This document shows positions 1 through 9,700 of a stretch of DNA of 64,000 bases, piece after piece. The DNA comes from Massilia sp. METH4 (GTDB taxonomy: Bacteria; Pseudomonadota; Gammaproteobacteria; Burkholderiales; Burkholderiaceae_D), in the NCBI RefSeq assembly GCF_037094685.1, contig NZ_CP146614.1:1550001-1614000 (forward strand). The letters are read 5' to 3'. The notes under the pieces were generated by a model. The model was not told the DNA's origin and searched no databases. It saw only the letters and a program-made list of their open reading frames with translations. The first letter of the stretch is position 1; each line of letters starts with the position of its first letter. The translations under genes and the position numbers were made by a program.

Positions 1-851
1 TCGATGCCGGCCAGGTCCAGGCGCAATGCCTGCACGTTCGGGGCGCGCCCGATCGCCGCCAGCACGTAGTCGTAACGCTCCTGCCGCTCGTTGCCGGCGC
101 CGTCGCGCGTGGTCAGCACCACCCCGTCGCCGTCCGGCTGTACCGACACCACCTGGGTCTGGAAGCGCACGTCCAGCTCCTGCCGCAATACCTTGGCCGC
201 TTCCGCGAGCACCGCGGGGTCGCTCAGTTGCGCGATGCTGTTGCCGCGCGCGTACAGGGCCACGCGCACGCCGAGGCGGTGCAGCGCCTGGCCCAGCTCC
301 AGGCCGATCACGCCGGTGCCGATCACCGCTACCGAGCCGGGCAGGTCGGTCCATTCGAACACGGCGTCGCTGTGGATCACGCGCGGGCCGGCCTTGGCCC
401 ACTCCTCGGGCACGATCGGCGTGGAACCCGTGGCGATGACGATCCGCTCGGCCTGCACCTCGGTGTGGTCGTCCACCACCAGGCGGTCCGGTGCCGCGAA
501 GCGGGCATAGCCGCGGATTTTGTCCGCGGCCGGCAAGCCTTCGACATTCTCGACGACGAAGCCGGCAAACCGGTCGCGCTCGCGCCGCACGCGGTCCATC
601 ACGGCCGGGCCGTCGATCCGCACCGTTCCCGCATGCACGCCGAACCCGGCCGCCGCATGCAGCGCGTGCGCCGCCTCGGCAGCGGAAATGAGCAGCTTGC
701 TGGGCATGCAGCCGACGCGCGCGCAGGTCGTGCCGTAGGGACCGCCTTCGATCAGTACCGCATGCTTGCCGGCGGCACGCGCGGCGCGGTAGGCGGACAG
801 GCCGGCGGTACCGGCACCAATGACCGCCACGTCGCAACGAATCAGGTTCAT
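1..851 (-). CDS. Dihydrolipoyl dehydrogenase-like flavin disulfide oxidoreductase (3' end outside window)
   Basis: The first 283 residues of a class I pyridine nucleotide-disulfide oxidoreductase are visible; the family is usually about 460 residues, so the C-terminal dimerisation domain lies outside the window. A Rossmann GAGTAG motif near residues 12-17 binds FAD. CARVGCMPSK holds the redox-active cysteine pair Cys43/Cys48. A second nucleotide-binding motif, GTGVIGLELG (about 178-187), fits NAD(P)H. The ATG at 851 follows a strong ribosome site (GGAGGAAC). Members include dihydrolipoyl, mercuric and soluble pyridine dehydrogenases. No 2-oxoacid dehydrogenase genes are adjacent, so the electron acceptor cannot be assigned and I give no symbol. 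Confidence 0.85.
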   Translation of the reverse strand, partial: MNLIRCDVAVIGAGTAGLSAYRAARAAGKHAVLIEGGPYGTTCARVGCMPSKLLISAAEAAHALHAAAGFGVHAGTVRIDGPAVMDRVRRERDRFAGFVVENVEGLPAADKIRGYARFAAPDRLVVDDHTEVQAERIVIATGSTPIVPEEWAKAGPRVIHSDAVFEWTDLPGSVAVIGTGVIGLELGQALHRLGVRVALYARGNSIAQLSDPAVLAEAAKVLRQELDVRFQTQVVSVQPDGDGVVLTTRDGAGNERQERYDYVLAAIGRAPNVQALRLDLAGI

Positions 852-984
852 TGTTCCTCCAGGAATTTCCCGCATCGTACACCACCACGCCGCACTGCGA
901 GCGGGGCAATGGTTCGGCCGCGCAGCGCCTATCGCCACGGCTGTGCGCCCGCTCGTGCCGGGGAGGCAGGCCTCCATCGAATGG

Positions 985-3018
985 TCAGATATCGACCGGA
1001 TCGACTTCCAGCGACCATTTCACGCGCGACTTCATGTCGCGCAGCCTTGCCATCCACTCCTTCAGGAAGGCCTGCAAGGCCGGCCGCGACGGCGATTCCA
1101 CCAGCAATTGTGCGCGGTCGACGTTGTGCACCCGGGTCATGCTCATTGGGATCGGGTCGTTGACCGTGATGCCTTCGGCGATCCCTTCCCCATGGGCGCA
1201 GTCGCGCGCGGCCTGCAGGAAATCCAGCGCCTTCGCCAATTCACCCGCCTCGGCCCGCAGCATGGCCTGGTACAGGAAAGGCGGCAGTCCGGCCTGTTCG
1301 CGCTCTTCCAGCAGCGCGCCGGCAAAACGGTCGTAGTCATGATTGACGACGGCACCGTACAGCGGGTGTTCCGGATAGCGCGTCTGCACCAGCACCTCGC
1401 TGGGGCTGCCGCCATCGGCCTGTGCGGTGCGGCCGGCGCGGCCGGCCACCTGCATCAGTTGCGCGAACAGCCGTTCGCTGGCGCGGTAATCCTGCGAGAA
1501 CAGCGCCGTGTCCGGGTTCAGGATGCCGACCAGCGTGAGCTTCTTGAAGTCGTGACCCTTGGCGACCATCTGCGTGCCGACCAGGATGTCGACATCGCCC
1601 CGGTGCACCGTCTCGAACGCTTCCTGCGCGCTGCCCTTGCGGCGCGTGGAATCGGCGTCGATGCGCAGGATGCGCGCCTCGGGGAACATCGCCTGCAAGC
1701 CTTCCTCGATGCGCTGCGTGCCGCGGCCCAGCGGTTGCAGGTCGATATTGCCGCAGGTGGGGCAATGGCGGGGGATGCGCATTTCCAGGCTGCAGTGGTG
1801 GCAGCGCAGCTTGAACTCCCCCTTGTGCAGCACCATGAATGCCGTGCAGCGCTGGCAATCGCTGACCCAGCCGCAGGAATCGCAGCAGATCACGGGGGCG
1901 TAGCCGCGCCGGTTCAGGAACAGCAGCGATTGCTCGCCCCGCTCCAGCCGCAGCTTCAGGGCCGCCACGAGCGGCGCCGTCAAGCCATCCTTCGGCTTGT
2001 CGTGCTCCATGTTCACGAGCTTCACGGCCGGCAGCGTGGCTTGCTTCACGGCGCGCTCGCGCAACTCCAGCTTGCGGTAGCGCCCCACCTGGGCGTGGTG
2101 CCACGTTTCCAGCGACGGTGTCGCCGAGCCGAGCACGACGGGAATCTTCAGTTGCCAGGCACGCCATACGGCGAGGTCGCGCGCCGAATAGCGCAAGCCT
2201 TCCTGCTGCTTGTACGAAGGATCGTGTTCCTCGTCGATCACGATCAGCTTCAGGTGCGGCAGCGAGGCCAGGATCGCGAGCCGGGTGCCGAGCACGATGC
2301 GGGCCTGCCCCTGATGCGCGGCCAGCCAATGCAGCATGCGCTCGCCTTCCGAGAGGCTGCTGTGCAGCGTGGCCAGCATCACGCCCGGGAAGCGGGCGCG
2401 GATATTCGCTTCCAGCTGCGGCGTCAGGTTGATCTCGGGAACGAGCACGAGGATTTGCGCGTCCGGCTCGCGCGCCAGCACCTGGGCACAGGCTTGCAGG
2501 TAGACCTCGGTCTTGCCGCTGCCCGTCACGCCATACAGCAGCATGGGCGCGAAACCCTGGGCACCGCCGATCGCATCGGCCGCGCGCTGCTGGGCAGCAT
2601 TGAGTTCCGGCATGCCGACGGGCGCGGGATCGTGGCCGATCGTGGACTTGGCCAGCTTCTTGACCGCCCGGTCCAGGTTGACTGTGGTGGGCAGGCGCAG
2701 GTTCTTCGGCAGGCCCGGCAGCGCCACCTCGCCCAGCGGGCGCTGATAGTACTCGGCGGCGAAACCGGCCAGCGCCAGCCATTGCGGCGGCAACGGCGCC
2801 AGCTGGGAGCGCACGGCCAGTGCATCCTTGAGCTTTTCCGCCGGCACGTCGGTCTCGTCGGCAACCGCGACGATGATGCCCACCACTTCGCGCGGGCCGA
2901 ACGGAACAAGTGCCAATTGCCCGACCTGGGGTCGCTCCGTGGGCGCGCAGGGCCAGCGGTAGTCGAACACGGCATGGAGCGGCGTATCCAGCGCGATCCT
3001 GAGTATGCAATGGGGCAT
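985..3018 (-). CDS. priA: Primosomal protein N' (replication restart helicase PriA)
   Basis: PriA recognises stalled or collapsed forks and reloads the replisome through PriB/DnaT/DnaC. The 677-residue product is a little shorter than E. coli PriA. It shows an N-terminal DNA-binding region (about 1-110), Walker A GVTGSGKT (163-170), DEEH box (262-265), and the PriA-specific zinc-binding insertion with eight cysteines (379, 382, 388, 391, 406, 409, 419, 422). The start MPHCILRIALDTPL matches the usual PriA N-terminus. Upstream is a 617-bp gap with DnaA-box-like sequences, an unusual setting that may link restart-helicase expression to initiation. hemE lies further upstream on the same strand. 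Confidence 0.97.
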   Translation of the reverse strand: MPHCILRIALDTPLHAVFDYRWPCAPTERPQVGQLALVPFGPREVVGIIVAVADETDVPAEKLKDALAVRSQLAPLPPQWLALAGFAAEYYQRPLGEVALPGLPKNLRLPTTVNLDRAVKKLAKSTIGHDPAPVGMPELNAAQQRAADAIGGAQGFAPMLLYGVTGSGKTEVYLQACAQVLAREPDAQILVLVPEINLTPQLEANIRARFPGVMLATLHSSLSEGERMLHWLAAHQGQARIVLGTRLAILASLPHLKLIVIDEEHDPSYKQQEGLRYSARDLAVWRAWQLKIPVVLGSATPSLETWHHAQVGRYRKLELRERAVKQATLPAVKLVNMEHDKPKDGLTAPLVAALKLRLERGEQSLLFLNRRGYAPVICCDSCGWVSDCQRCTAFMVLHKGEFKLRCHHCSLEMRIPRHCPTCGNIDLQPLGRGTQRIEEGLQAMFPEARILRIDADSTRRKGSAQEAFETVHRGDVDILVGTQMVAKGHDFKKLTLVGILNPDTALFSQDYRASERLFAQLMQVAGRAGRTAQADGGSPSEVLVQTRYPEHPLYGAVVNHDYDRFAGALLEEREQAGLPPFLYQAMLRAEAGELAKALDFLQAARDCAHGEGIAEGITVNDPIPMSMTRVHNVDRAQLLVESPSRPALQAFLKEWMARLRDMKSRVKWSLEVDPVDI

Positions 3019-3033
3019 CAGCTCACCCGTGAA

Positions 3034-3065
3034 CTATCCACAAATTCTGGGGATAACTTTGTGGA
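3034..3065. promoter_or_regulatory. DnaA-box-like pair just upstream of priA
   Basis: CTATCCACA (3034-3042) and TGGGGATAA (3048-3056) each differ from the DnaA box at one position and face each other. TCCACAAA (3037-3044) and TTTGTGGA (3058-3065) form a perfect inverted repeat. The pair lies 16-47 bp upstream of the priA start codon, so bound protein could affect priA transcription. Confidence 0.45.
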
Positions 3066-3390
3066 CATTAGACCCGTAATTCCCGGCAAGCAGCATTTCC
3101 GAGGCAATAATGAGGCCTGGAAACACCGGAGTTCACAATTTTTTCCCTTGTAAATCAAAGTGTTAAAAAACGCTCGCCAGAGAGGCGAAAACAAGGGATT
3201 TTTTAATCTTGCTGTGTATAAGTCGCCTCCGCTCACCGTCGTGATCGATACGCGATCACGGAAAACCGCGGGGCGGAACCCGCTATTCTACCAAGCGAAC
3301 TCGACCTTAGCGAGTACTATTCCCTGCCCAATAGTTGTGCAATGCCGCAGGAAATGGGGTAAGTCGCGGTTTACTAAGCGCTTTTGACAT

Positions 3391-3425
3391 TTTTCCACAG
3401 TTTTTGTGGATAACTTTGTGGAGAA
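3391..3425. promoter_or_regulatory. Triplet of DnaA-box-like sites
   Basis: TTTTCCACA (3391-3399), exact TGTGGATAA (3405-3413, the reverse of TTATCCACA) and TGTGGAGAA (3417-3425) follow each other within 35 bp. The first is opposed to the other two, and a T-run lies between. Whether DnaA binds here is inference. Confidence 0.55.
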
Positions 3426-3635
3426 TGGCTCCACAACATTTCCCGGAGTGGGGAAGAAGGTTTACTTACCGCCAAGAACAGATGCACGGCTGAGCAAAAT
3501 TACCCAGCAAAATCAAGCACTTGAATTTATTGCCGTCCTAAAACTTTCCTGGTTGCCTTTTGCTTTGGCAACCAGAAAAATTGTGCATAAGTCGGGTTTG
3601 GCTGTGGGTTTGACAGGCTCGGCGCCGCGTACCGC

Positions 3636-4724
3636 TCAAGCGCCGAAGCGCAGGTTCCGGCTATGGGCGTGGACGGTATCGACCATGACGGCCACGGATT
3701 CCGGCGGCGTGAATTGCGAAATACCATGGCCCAGGTTGAACACGTGGCCAGTGGTGTGGGGGCCGTAGGCATCCAACACGCGGCATACTTCGGCCTGGAT
3801 CTGCTCGGCGCCCGCGAACAGGATCGCCGGGTCGAGATTGCCCTGCAACGCGACCTTGTCGCCGACCGCCGCGCGCACCTTGCCGATATTGGCGGTCCAG
3901 TCCAGGCCGATCGCATCGGCGCCGATCGCGGCGATTTCCTCCGCCCAGTGCGCGCCGCCTTTCGTGAACACGATGGCGGGAATGCGTTCGCCTTCGTGCT
4001 CGCGCTTCAGTTGCGCCACCACGCGCTGCATGTACTGCAGCGAAAACTGCTGGTAGGCCCCGTCGGCCAGCGCACCGCCCCACGAGTCGAAGATCATCAC
4101 CGCCTGGGCACCCGCCTCGATCTGGGCATTCAGGTACTCGGCCACGGCGCGCGCGTTCACATCCAGGATGTGGTGCATCAGGTCCGGCCGGCTGTACAGC
4201 ATCTTCTTGATCGTATGAAACTCGCGCGAACCCTGGCCTTCGACCATGTAGCACGCCAGCGTCCATGGGCTGCCGGAGAAGCCGATCAGCGGCACGCGGC
4301 CGTTCAGCGTCGTGCGGATCTGCGTGACGGCCTTGAACACATAATCGAGCGAGCCGGGTTCGGGCAGGCGCAGCGCCTGTACGTCTGCTTCCGTTTTCAG
4401 GGGGCGCTCGAACTTCGGTCCCTCGCCCTCGACGAAATGCAGCCCAAGACCCATGGCATCGGGCACCGTGAGGATGTCCGAAAACAGGATGGCCGCATCG
4501 AGCGGATAGCGGTCGATCGGCTGTAGCGTGACCTCGGTGGCCAGGTCGGGATTCGTGGCCAGCCCCATGAACGAGCCGGCCTTTTCGCGCGTGGCGCGGT
4601 ATTCGGGCAGGTAGCGGCCCGCCTGGCGCATCAGCCACACGGGGGTGTAATCGGTCGGCTGGCGCAGCAGCGCACGCAGGAAGGTGTCGTTCTGAAGCGG
4701 GGCGAATTGTGGCATGGATGGCAA
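3636..4724 (-). CDS. hemE: Uroporphyrinogen decarboxylase
   Basis: HemE removes the four acetate carboxyls of uroporphyrinogen III to give coproporphyrinogen III, in cytosolic haem synthesis. The product is 362 residues, the normal length. The signature [11 protein letters not shown] is at residues 33-43. The catalytic aspartate lies in [13 protein letters not shown] (Asp83), and GFSGSPWT near the middle is also typical. The start at 4724 is separated by about 60 bp from the divergent S9 peptidase start, so the two share a short bidirectional promoter region. Downstream is the DnaA-box-rich gap before priA. Confidence 0.97.
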   Translation of the reverse strand: MPSMPQFAPLQNDTFLRALLRQPTDYTPVWLMRQAGRYLPEYRATREKAGSFMGLATNPDLATEVTLQPIDRYPLDAAILFSDILTVPDAMGLGLHFVEGEGPKFERPLKTEADVQALRLPEPGSLDYVFKAVTQIRTTLNGRVPLIGFSGSPWTLACYMVEGQGSREFHTIKKMLYSRPDLMHHILDVNARAVAEYLNAQIEAGAQAVMIFDSWGGALADGAYQQFSLQYMQRVVAQLKREHEGERIPAIVFTKGGAHWAEEIAAIGADAIGLDWTANIGKVRAAVGDKVALQGNLDPAILFAGAEQIQAEVCRVLDAYGPHTTGHVFNLGHGISQFTPPESVAVMVDTVHAHSRNLRFGA

Positions 4725-4785
4725 TGAAAAGCGGGACGAAAGCAGGTATTATCGCATCCCCCCGTTCTTTTCACGCGTCCTTGAA

Positions 4786-6747
4786 ATGACCGCTCCGACC
4801 GCCTTGCAAAGCGCATCCTTCGGCACCTGGCCCTCCCCCATTTCGGCTGCCATGGTGGCCGCCGGCGCCACCCCGCTGTCCTCGCTGGCCATCGCCGGCA
4901 CGGACGTTCTCTGGCTGGCCGGCCGTGCCAGCGAGGGCGGCCGCAACACGCTGCTGCGGTTCCATGGGGAAAGGACCGATGAGCTGACGCCGCTGCCCCT
5001 GAACGTGCGCAGCCGCGTGCACGAATATGGTGGCGGTGCCTATGCAGTGGACGGCGAGACGGTGTTCTTTTCCAACGCGGCCGACAACCGCCTGTATCGC
5101 ATGGAAGGCGACGAGGAAGCACGGCCGTTCACGGCCGAAGGCCGGCAGCGCTTTGCCGATTTCGTCGTCGACCGGGCCCGAAATCGCCTGATCGCCGTGC
5201 GCGAACTGCACCCTGACGATCCCGCCTCGCACGCGCAACCGGAGAACGCCCTGTGCGCGGTAGACTTCGACGGCGCCGAGACCGTGATCGCGCGGGGCCA
5301 CGACTTTTATTCGTCGCCCCGGCTCGCGCCGGATGGGCGCCGGCTGGCCTGGCTGACATGGGACCACCCGCGCATGCCCTGGCAAGGTACCGAGCTGTGG
5401 GTGGCCGATATCGGCCAAGACGGCAGCCTCGCAACGCCCGCGCTGGTGGCGGGCGGGCCTGAAGAATCGATCTGCCAGCCCGAATGGTCGCCGGACGGAC
5501 GGCTGTACTTCGTGTCGGACCGCAGCGGCTGGTGGAACCTGTATCGCCATGGCGACGGCTTGGAGGCAATCTGCCCGCTGGAGGCGGAATTCGCCGGCCC
5601 GCACTGGGCGTTCGGGAACTCGATGTACGGTTTCCTCAATGCGAACGAGATCGCCTGCACGTATATCGACCAGGGGGTGAGCAGGCTGGCGCGCCTGGTG
5701 ATCGGCAGCGCAGGAAGTGGCACACGCGTGGAGCCGATCGCCAATCCATACCAGGAGATCCGCGAGCTGCGCACTGGCGACGGCTTCATCGCCCTGCTGG
5801 GCGGCAGCCCGACGATTCCGGCCGAGATTGCGCGCATCGACCTGGCCAACGGCGAACTCGAGGTGCTGGCCCGGTCCATCGACACGCTGCCCGACGTGGG
5901 CTACCTGTCGGTACCGGAGAGCATCCGCTATCCCAGCGCCAATGGCCGCACCGCCTACGCCTTCTTCTACCCGCCGCATAACCGCGACGCCGCCGCACCG
6001 GCCGGCGAAAAACCGCCCGTGATCGTGATCGGCCACGGCGGCCCGACCGGCATGGCCGCCAGCACGCTCAAGCTGACCACGCAATTCTGGACCAGCCGCG
6101 GCTTTGGCGTGCTGGACGTGAACTACGGCGGCAGCACCGGCTTCGGCCGCGCCTACCGCGACGCGCTGAAGGGGCAATGGGGCGTGGTCGACGTGGAGGA
6201 TTGCGTGGCCGGCGCGCGCTGGCTCGTCGAACAGGGGCGCGCCGATGGCGAACGCCTCATCATCCGCGGCAGCAGCGCGGGTGGCTACACCACGCTGTGC
6301 GCGCTGGCCTTCCACGACGTATTCAAGCTGGGCGCCAGCTACTATGGCGTGGCCGACCTGCAGGGGCTGGACGACGATTCGCACAAATTCGAATCGCACT
6401 ACAACGAATACCTGATCGCCCCGCAGCCTCAGGCGCGGCAGGTGTACCTGGAACGCTCCCCCAGCCACCACGTGGACAAGCTGGGCTGCCCGATGATCTT
6501 CTTCCAGGGCCTGGATGACAAGGTGGTGCCGCCCCAGCAATCGGAAACGATGGTGAAGGCCTTGCGCCAGCGCGGCGTGCCGGTCGCCTACGTGGAACTG
6601 GAAGGCGAGGGACACGGCTTCAGGAAAGCCGAGACGATCGTTCGAACGCTGGAGGCGGAGCTGTATTTCTATCGGCGCATGTTCGGCCTGCACGACACCG
6701 CCGCGCCGGCGCCCGTGCATATCGATAACCTCGACGGGGCGGCATGA
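4786..6747 (+). CDS. S9 family serine peptidase (acylaminoacyl / dipeptidyl peptidase type)
   Basis: A prolyl-oligopeptidase-family peptidase that probably cleaves short or N-blocked peptides in the cytosol; no signal peptide is seen. From the ATG at 4786 it is 653 residues: an N-terminal beta-propeller (about 1-380) and a C-terminal alpha/beta hydrolase domain. The catalytic triad is Ser497 (GSSAGG), Asp577 or 578 (GLDDKVVPP) and His610 (GEGHGF). An in-frame ATG at 4714 would overlap hemE and add a peptide with no family resemblance, so the inner start is preferred. The stop overlaps the next gene as ATGA, implying translational coupling to a SNF2 ATPase. Confidence 0.88.
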   Translation: MTAPTALQSASFGTWPSPISAAMVAAGATPLSSLAIAGTDVLWLAGRASEGGRNTLLRFHGERTDELTPLPLNVRSRVHEYGGGAYAVDGETVFFSNAADNRLYRMEGDEEARPFTAEGRQRFADFVVDRARNRLIAVRELHPDDPASHAQPENALCAVDFDGAETVIARGHDFYSSPRLAPDGRRLAWLTWDHPRMPWQGTELWVADIGQDGSLATPALVAGGPEESICQPEWSPDGRLYFVSDRSGWWNLYRHGDGLEAICPLEAEFAGPHWAFGNSMYGFLNANEIACTYIDQGVSRLARLVIGSAGSGTRVEPIANPYQEIRELRTGDGFIALLGGSPTIPAEIARIDLANGELEVLARSIDTLPDVGYLSVPESIRYPSANGRTAYAFFYPPHNRDAAAPAGEKPPVIVIGHGGPTGMAASTLKLTTQFWTSRGFGVLDVNYGGSTGFGRAYRDALKGQWGVVDVEDCVAGARWLVEQGRADGERLIIRGSSAGGYTTLCALAFHDVFKLGASYYGVADLQGLDDDSHKFESHYNEYLIAPQPQARQVYLERSPSHHVDKLGCPMIFFQGLDDKVVPPQQSETMVKALRQRGVPVAYVELEGEGHGFRKAETIVRTLEAELYFYRRMFGLHDTAAPAPVHIDNLDGAA

Positions 6748-9700
6748 GCGACAGTTCCCTGCAGGACCAATTCGACGCGCTGCACCCGAACGAGAAAACG
6801 GTGCTGGCGCTGCTGGCGCTGGTGGGCGAGCCGATGGGCAAGTCGGCCGTGCTGGATCACATCGTGAAGATGGGCCTGCGCGACGACAAGGGCTACGCCT
6901 TCAACCAGACGAAAAGCAACGAGATCGTCGAACACCTGGAACGCCTGGCGTTCACCAGCCTCGTGGTTGGCCGGGGCTACCTCTGCAACGCCAGGCTGCG
7001 CTGGCCGGCCATCCGCGCCGCCATCGGCGCCCACATGCTGGACGATATCTGCAAGGCCTACGAGGCGGTCAACCCGATGCGCAGCAGCTGGAACGGCACG
7101 CCGGAACCCCGCAGCTACCGGCACGGCGTGGCGCGGCTGCGCATGGCGCTGTTGCGCGGGCAGCCGCCGCAGGACGTGACCCCGCTGCTGGCCGCCTGCC
7201 TGCGCTCCTATGAAGCGGCGCAGCTGCACCCGATCGTCGACATCTTCGCGCGGCCCTTCGAGGCCGGCATGCTGCTGCTGGTGCACCCGTCGATGCAGGA
7301 CGATATCCTGATGCTGCTGCTCCAGCATGCGCAGCGCGAACCGGCGCTGGCGCCGGACGTGCGCGGCGCCGCCCAGCGGCACTTCGACCGCCGCGAGAAG
7401 GCGGGCGACGATGTCTCCGAAGGGTTGCGGCTGGCGCTGGGCGAGGATGCGATCCTGGCCGGCAACCTGCCGCAGGCCTTCACCTATCTGGAAGTGGCCA
7501 GGAGCCCGCTGGCCCTGTTCTACGCCAGCGTCCTGATGCTGTTGCGCGGTCACGTGAATGACGCGGTCGCCGGCTTCGAGAACGCCCTGAAATCGGTCCG
7601 CCGGGAGACCGGCAAGCGCAAGCAGGTGTTTGCCGGCTTCGGCGGCTACCTGTACGTGCTGGCGCTGCTGCGCGCCGGCGATGCCAAGGCGCTGAAGTCG
7701 GCCGAGAGCTACCTCGACCTCGCCGTGCATGCGCAGCAGAACCCGGACAGCGGCACCTACGCCATGCTGTCGATGCTGCGCCAGGTGCGCGCCGGCACGA
7801 TGCAGGCGGAGGTGGTTGTGGCGCGCGCGTGGGAAACGCCGCTGCAGGCGCAATTGTTCCAGGCACTCGTGTACTGGTGGCTCGGCCTGCCGCAGCTGGA
7901 AAAGCGCCGCGCCGAATTGCAGGACCTCGCACAGGACGCGGGCGCCAACGGTTACATCCTGATCGCCGCGCAGGCCGAAAGCCTGCTGGGGCACCTGGGC
8001 GACGACAAGGCGGCGGCGCGCGCCAATGACATGCTGTCGAAGCTGGGACTGCCCGACATGGCGACGTGGTTCGAGCGCCAGGAAGGCTGGAAGCGCCAGC
8101 TCGATGCGCTGATCAACCTGCACCAGGGCGCGCCTGCCGCCGTCAGCGAAACGCGGCTGGCCTGGATGATCCTGTGGAGCGACCGCACGGGGATCACGGA
8201 GCTGGAGCCGCGCGAACAGAAGCGCAGCGCGAAGGGCCAGTGGAGCAATGGCCGCCCGATCGCCCTGAAGCGCCTGGCCGAGGATGCCGCGCAATGGGAC
8301 TTCGCGACGCCGCAGGATATCCGCCTGGCCACGTTCATCAGCCCTTCACGGCAGCCGTATTCGTCCGGCCTGCGCTACGACATCGATCCGGCCGCCGCGG
8401 CGCCGGCGCTGGTGGGGCATCCGCTGGTGTTCTGGTACGACGCGCCGGAAACGCGCGTGGAAATCGTGGGCGGCGAGCCGGAGCTGCTGGTGCAGGAGCG
8501 CAAGGGCAAGCTGCACCTGTCGCTGCATCCGGCGCCTTCGGCCACCGACACGACGATCGTGCAGCGCGAAGCGCCGAACCGCCTGCGCGTGACGACCATC
8601 AACGACGAGCACCGTCGCATCGCCGCCATCGTGGGCGACGGCCTGACGGTGCCGATGCACGCGAAGGAACAGGTACTCAAGGCGATCGGCACGGTGGCCG
8701 CCAGCGTCACCGTGCAGTCGGACATCGGCGGCGGCACGGCCGACGGCAACCAGGTCGATGCCGATACCCGCCTGCACGTGCACCTGCTGCCTTACCAGCA
8801 AGGCTTGCGCATGCAGGTGCAGGTGCGCCCGCTGCCGGACGCCGGACCGTACTACGCGCCGGGCACCGGAGCCGAGACCGTGATCACCGACGTGGGCGGC
8901 AGGCAGGTTCAGGTGCGCCGCAGCCTGGCCGGCGAGCGCGATGCGGAACGCCAGCTGGTGCTGCGCTGCACCGCCCTGGAGGGCGCCGAGCAGGAACACG
9001 GCGAATGGCTGATCGGCCAGCCGGCCCTGTGCCTGCAATTGCTCACCGAATTGCAGGAGCTGGGGCCGGAGCGCGTGGTGATCGGCTGGCCGGAAGGCGA
9101 GAAGTTCAGCGTGACCAAGCCCGTGTACACCAAGCAGCTGAAACTGTCGATCAAGAGCAAGAAGGACTGGTTTGCCGCCAGCGGCCAGTTGCAGGTGGAC
9201 GAGGACCGCGTGATGGACCTGCGTTCGCTGCTGGACCTGATCCGGGCCAGCAAGAGCCGCTTCATCGAATTGAAGGACAAGCAGTTCCTGGCCCTCTCCG
9301 AGGAGCTGTACCGCCGCCTGTCTGAACTCGATGCCTATGGCGAGGACGACGATGCCGGCGTGAAGGTGCACCAGCTGGCCGCCTTCGTGCTGGAGGAGCT
9401 GGCCGGCGAAGTGGGCGGCCTGGAAGCGGATCGGCTGTGGCGCGAACATATCGCCCGCATCGCCGCGCAGGCGGAATACCGGCCGCAGGTGCCGTCCACC
9501 CTGCAGGCCGAGCTGCGCGATTACCAGCGCGAAGGCTTCGAATGGCTGGCGCGGCTGGCCCACTGGGGCGTGGGCGCCTGCCTGGCCGACGACATGGGGC
9601 TCGGCAAGACGATCCAGTCCCTCGCCCTGCTGCTGCTGCGCGCGCCACAGGGCCCGGCGCTGGTGGTGGCGCCCACCTCCGTGTGCCTGAACTGGGCCAG

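Larger units (their letters stand above)
3019..3635. other. Long non-coding gap between priA and hemE with DnaA-box-like cluster
   Basis: No credible gene fits in these 617 bp. The stretch is clearly more A/T-rich than its neighbours, especially 3130-3215 and 3510-3595. It holds at least seven sequences equal to or one base from the DnaA box TTATCCACA/TGTGGATAA: 3034-3042, 3048-3056, 3213-3221, 3391-3399, 3405-3413 (exact), 3417-3425 and 3582-3590. It also carries an inverted repeat with 8-bp arms (3240-3247/3253-3260) and TCCCTTGT/ACAAGGGA arms around 3143-3150 and 3191-3198. This resembles an origin or DnaA-titration region, and must also contain the priA promoter. Confidence 0.6.

Noticed and set aside
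820..3153. Open frame of 777 codons on the plus strand
   Set aside because: Antisense shadow of priA with biased composition and no recognisable motif.
3019..3635. Definite chromosomal origin
   Set aside because: DnaA-box-like sites are present, but without dnaA nearby or whole-genome skew the call cannot be made; kept as a candidate only.
3406..3768. Small gene between priA and hemE
   Set aside because: The frame begins inside the DnaA-box region, has no ribosome site and runs antisense into hemE.
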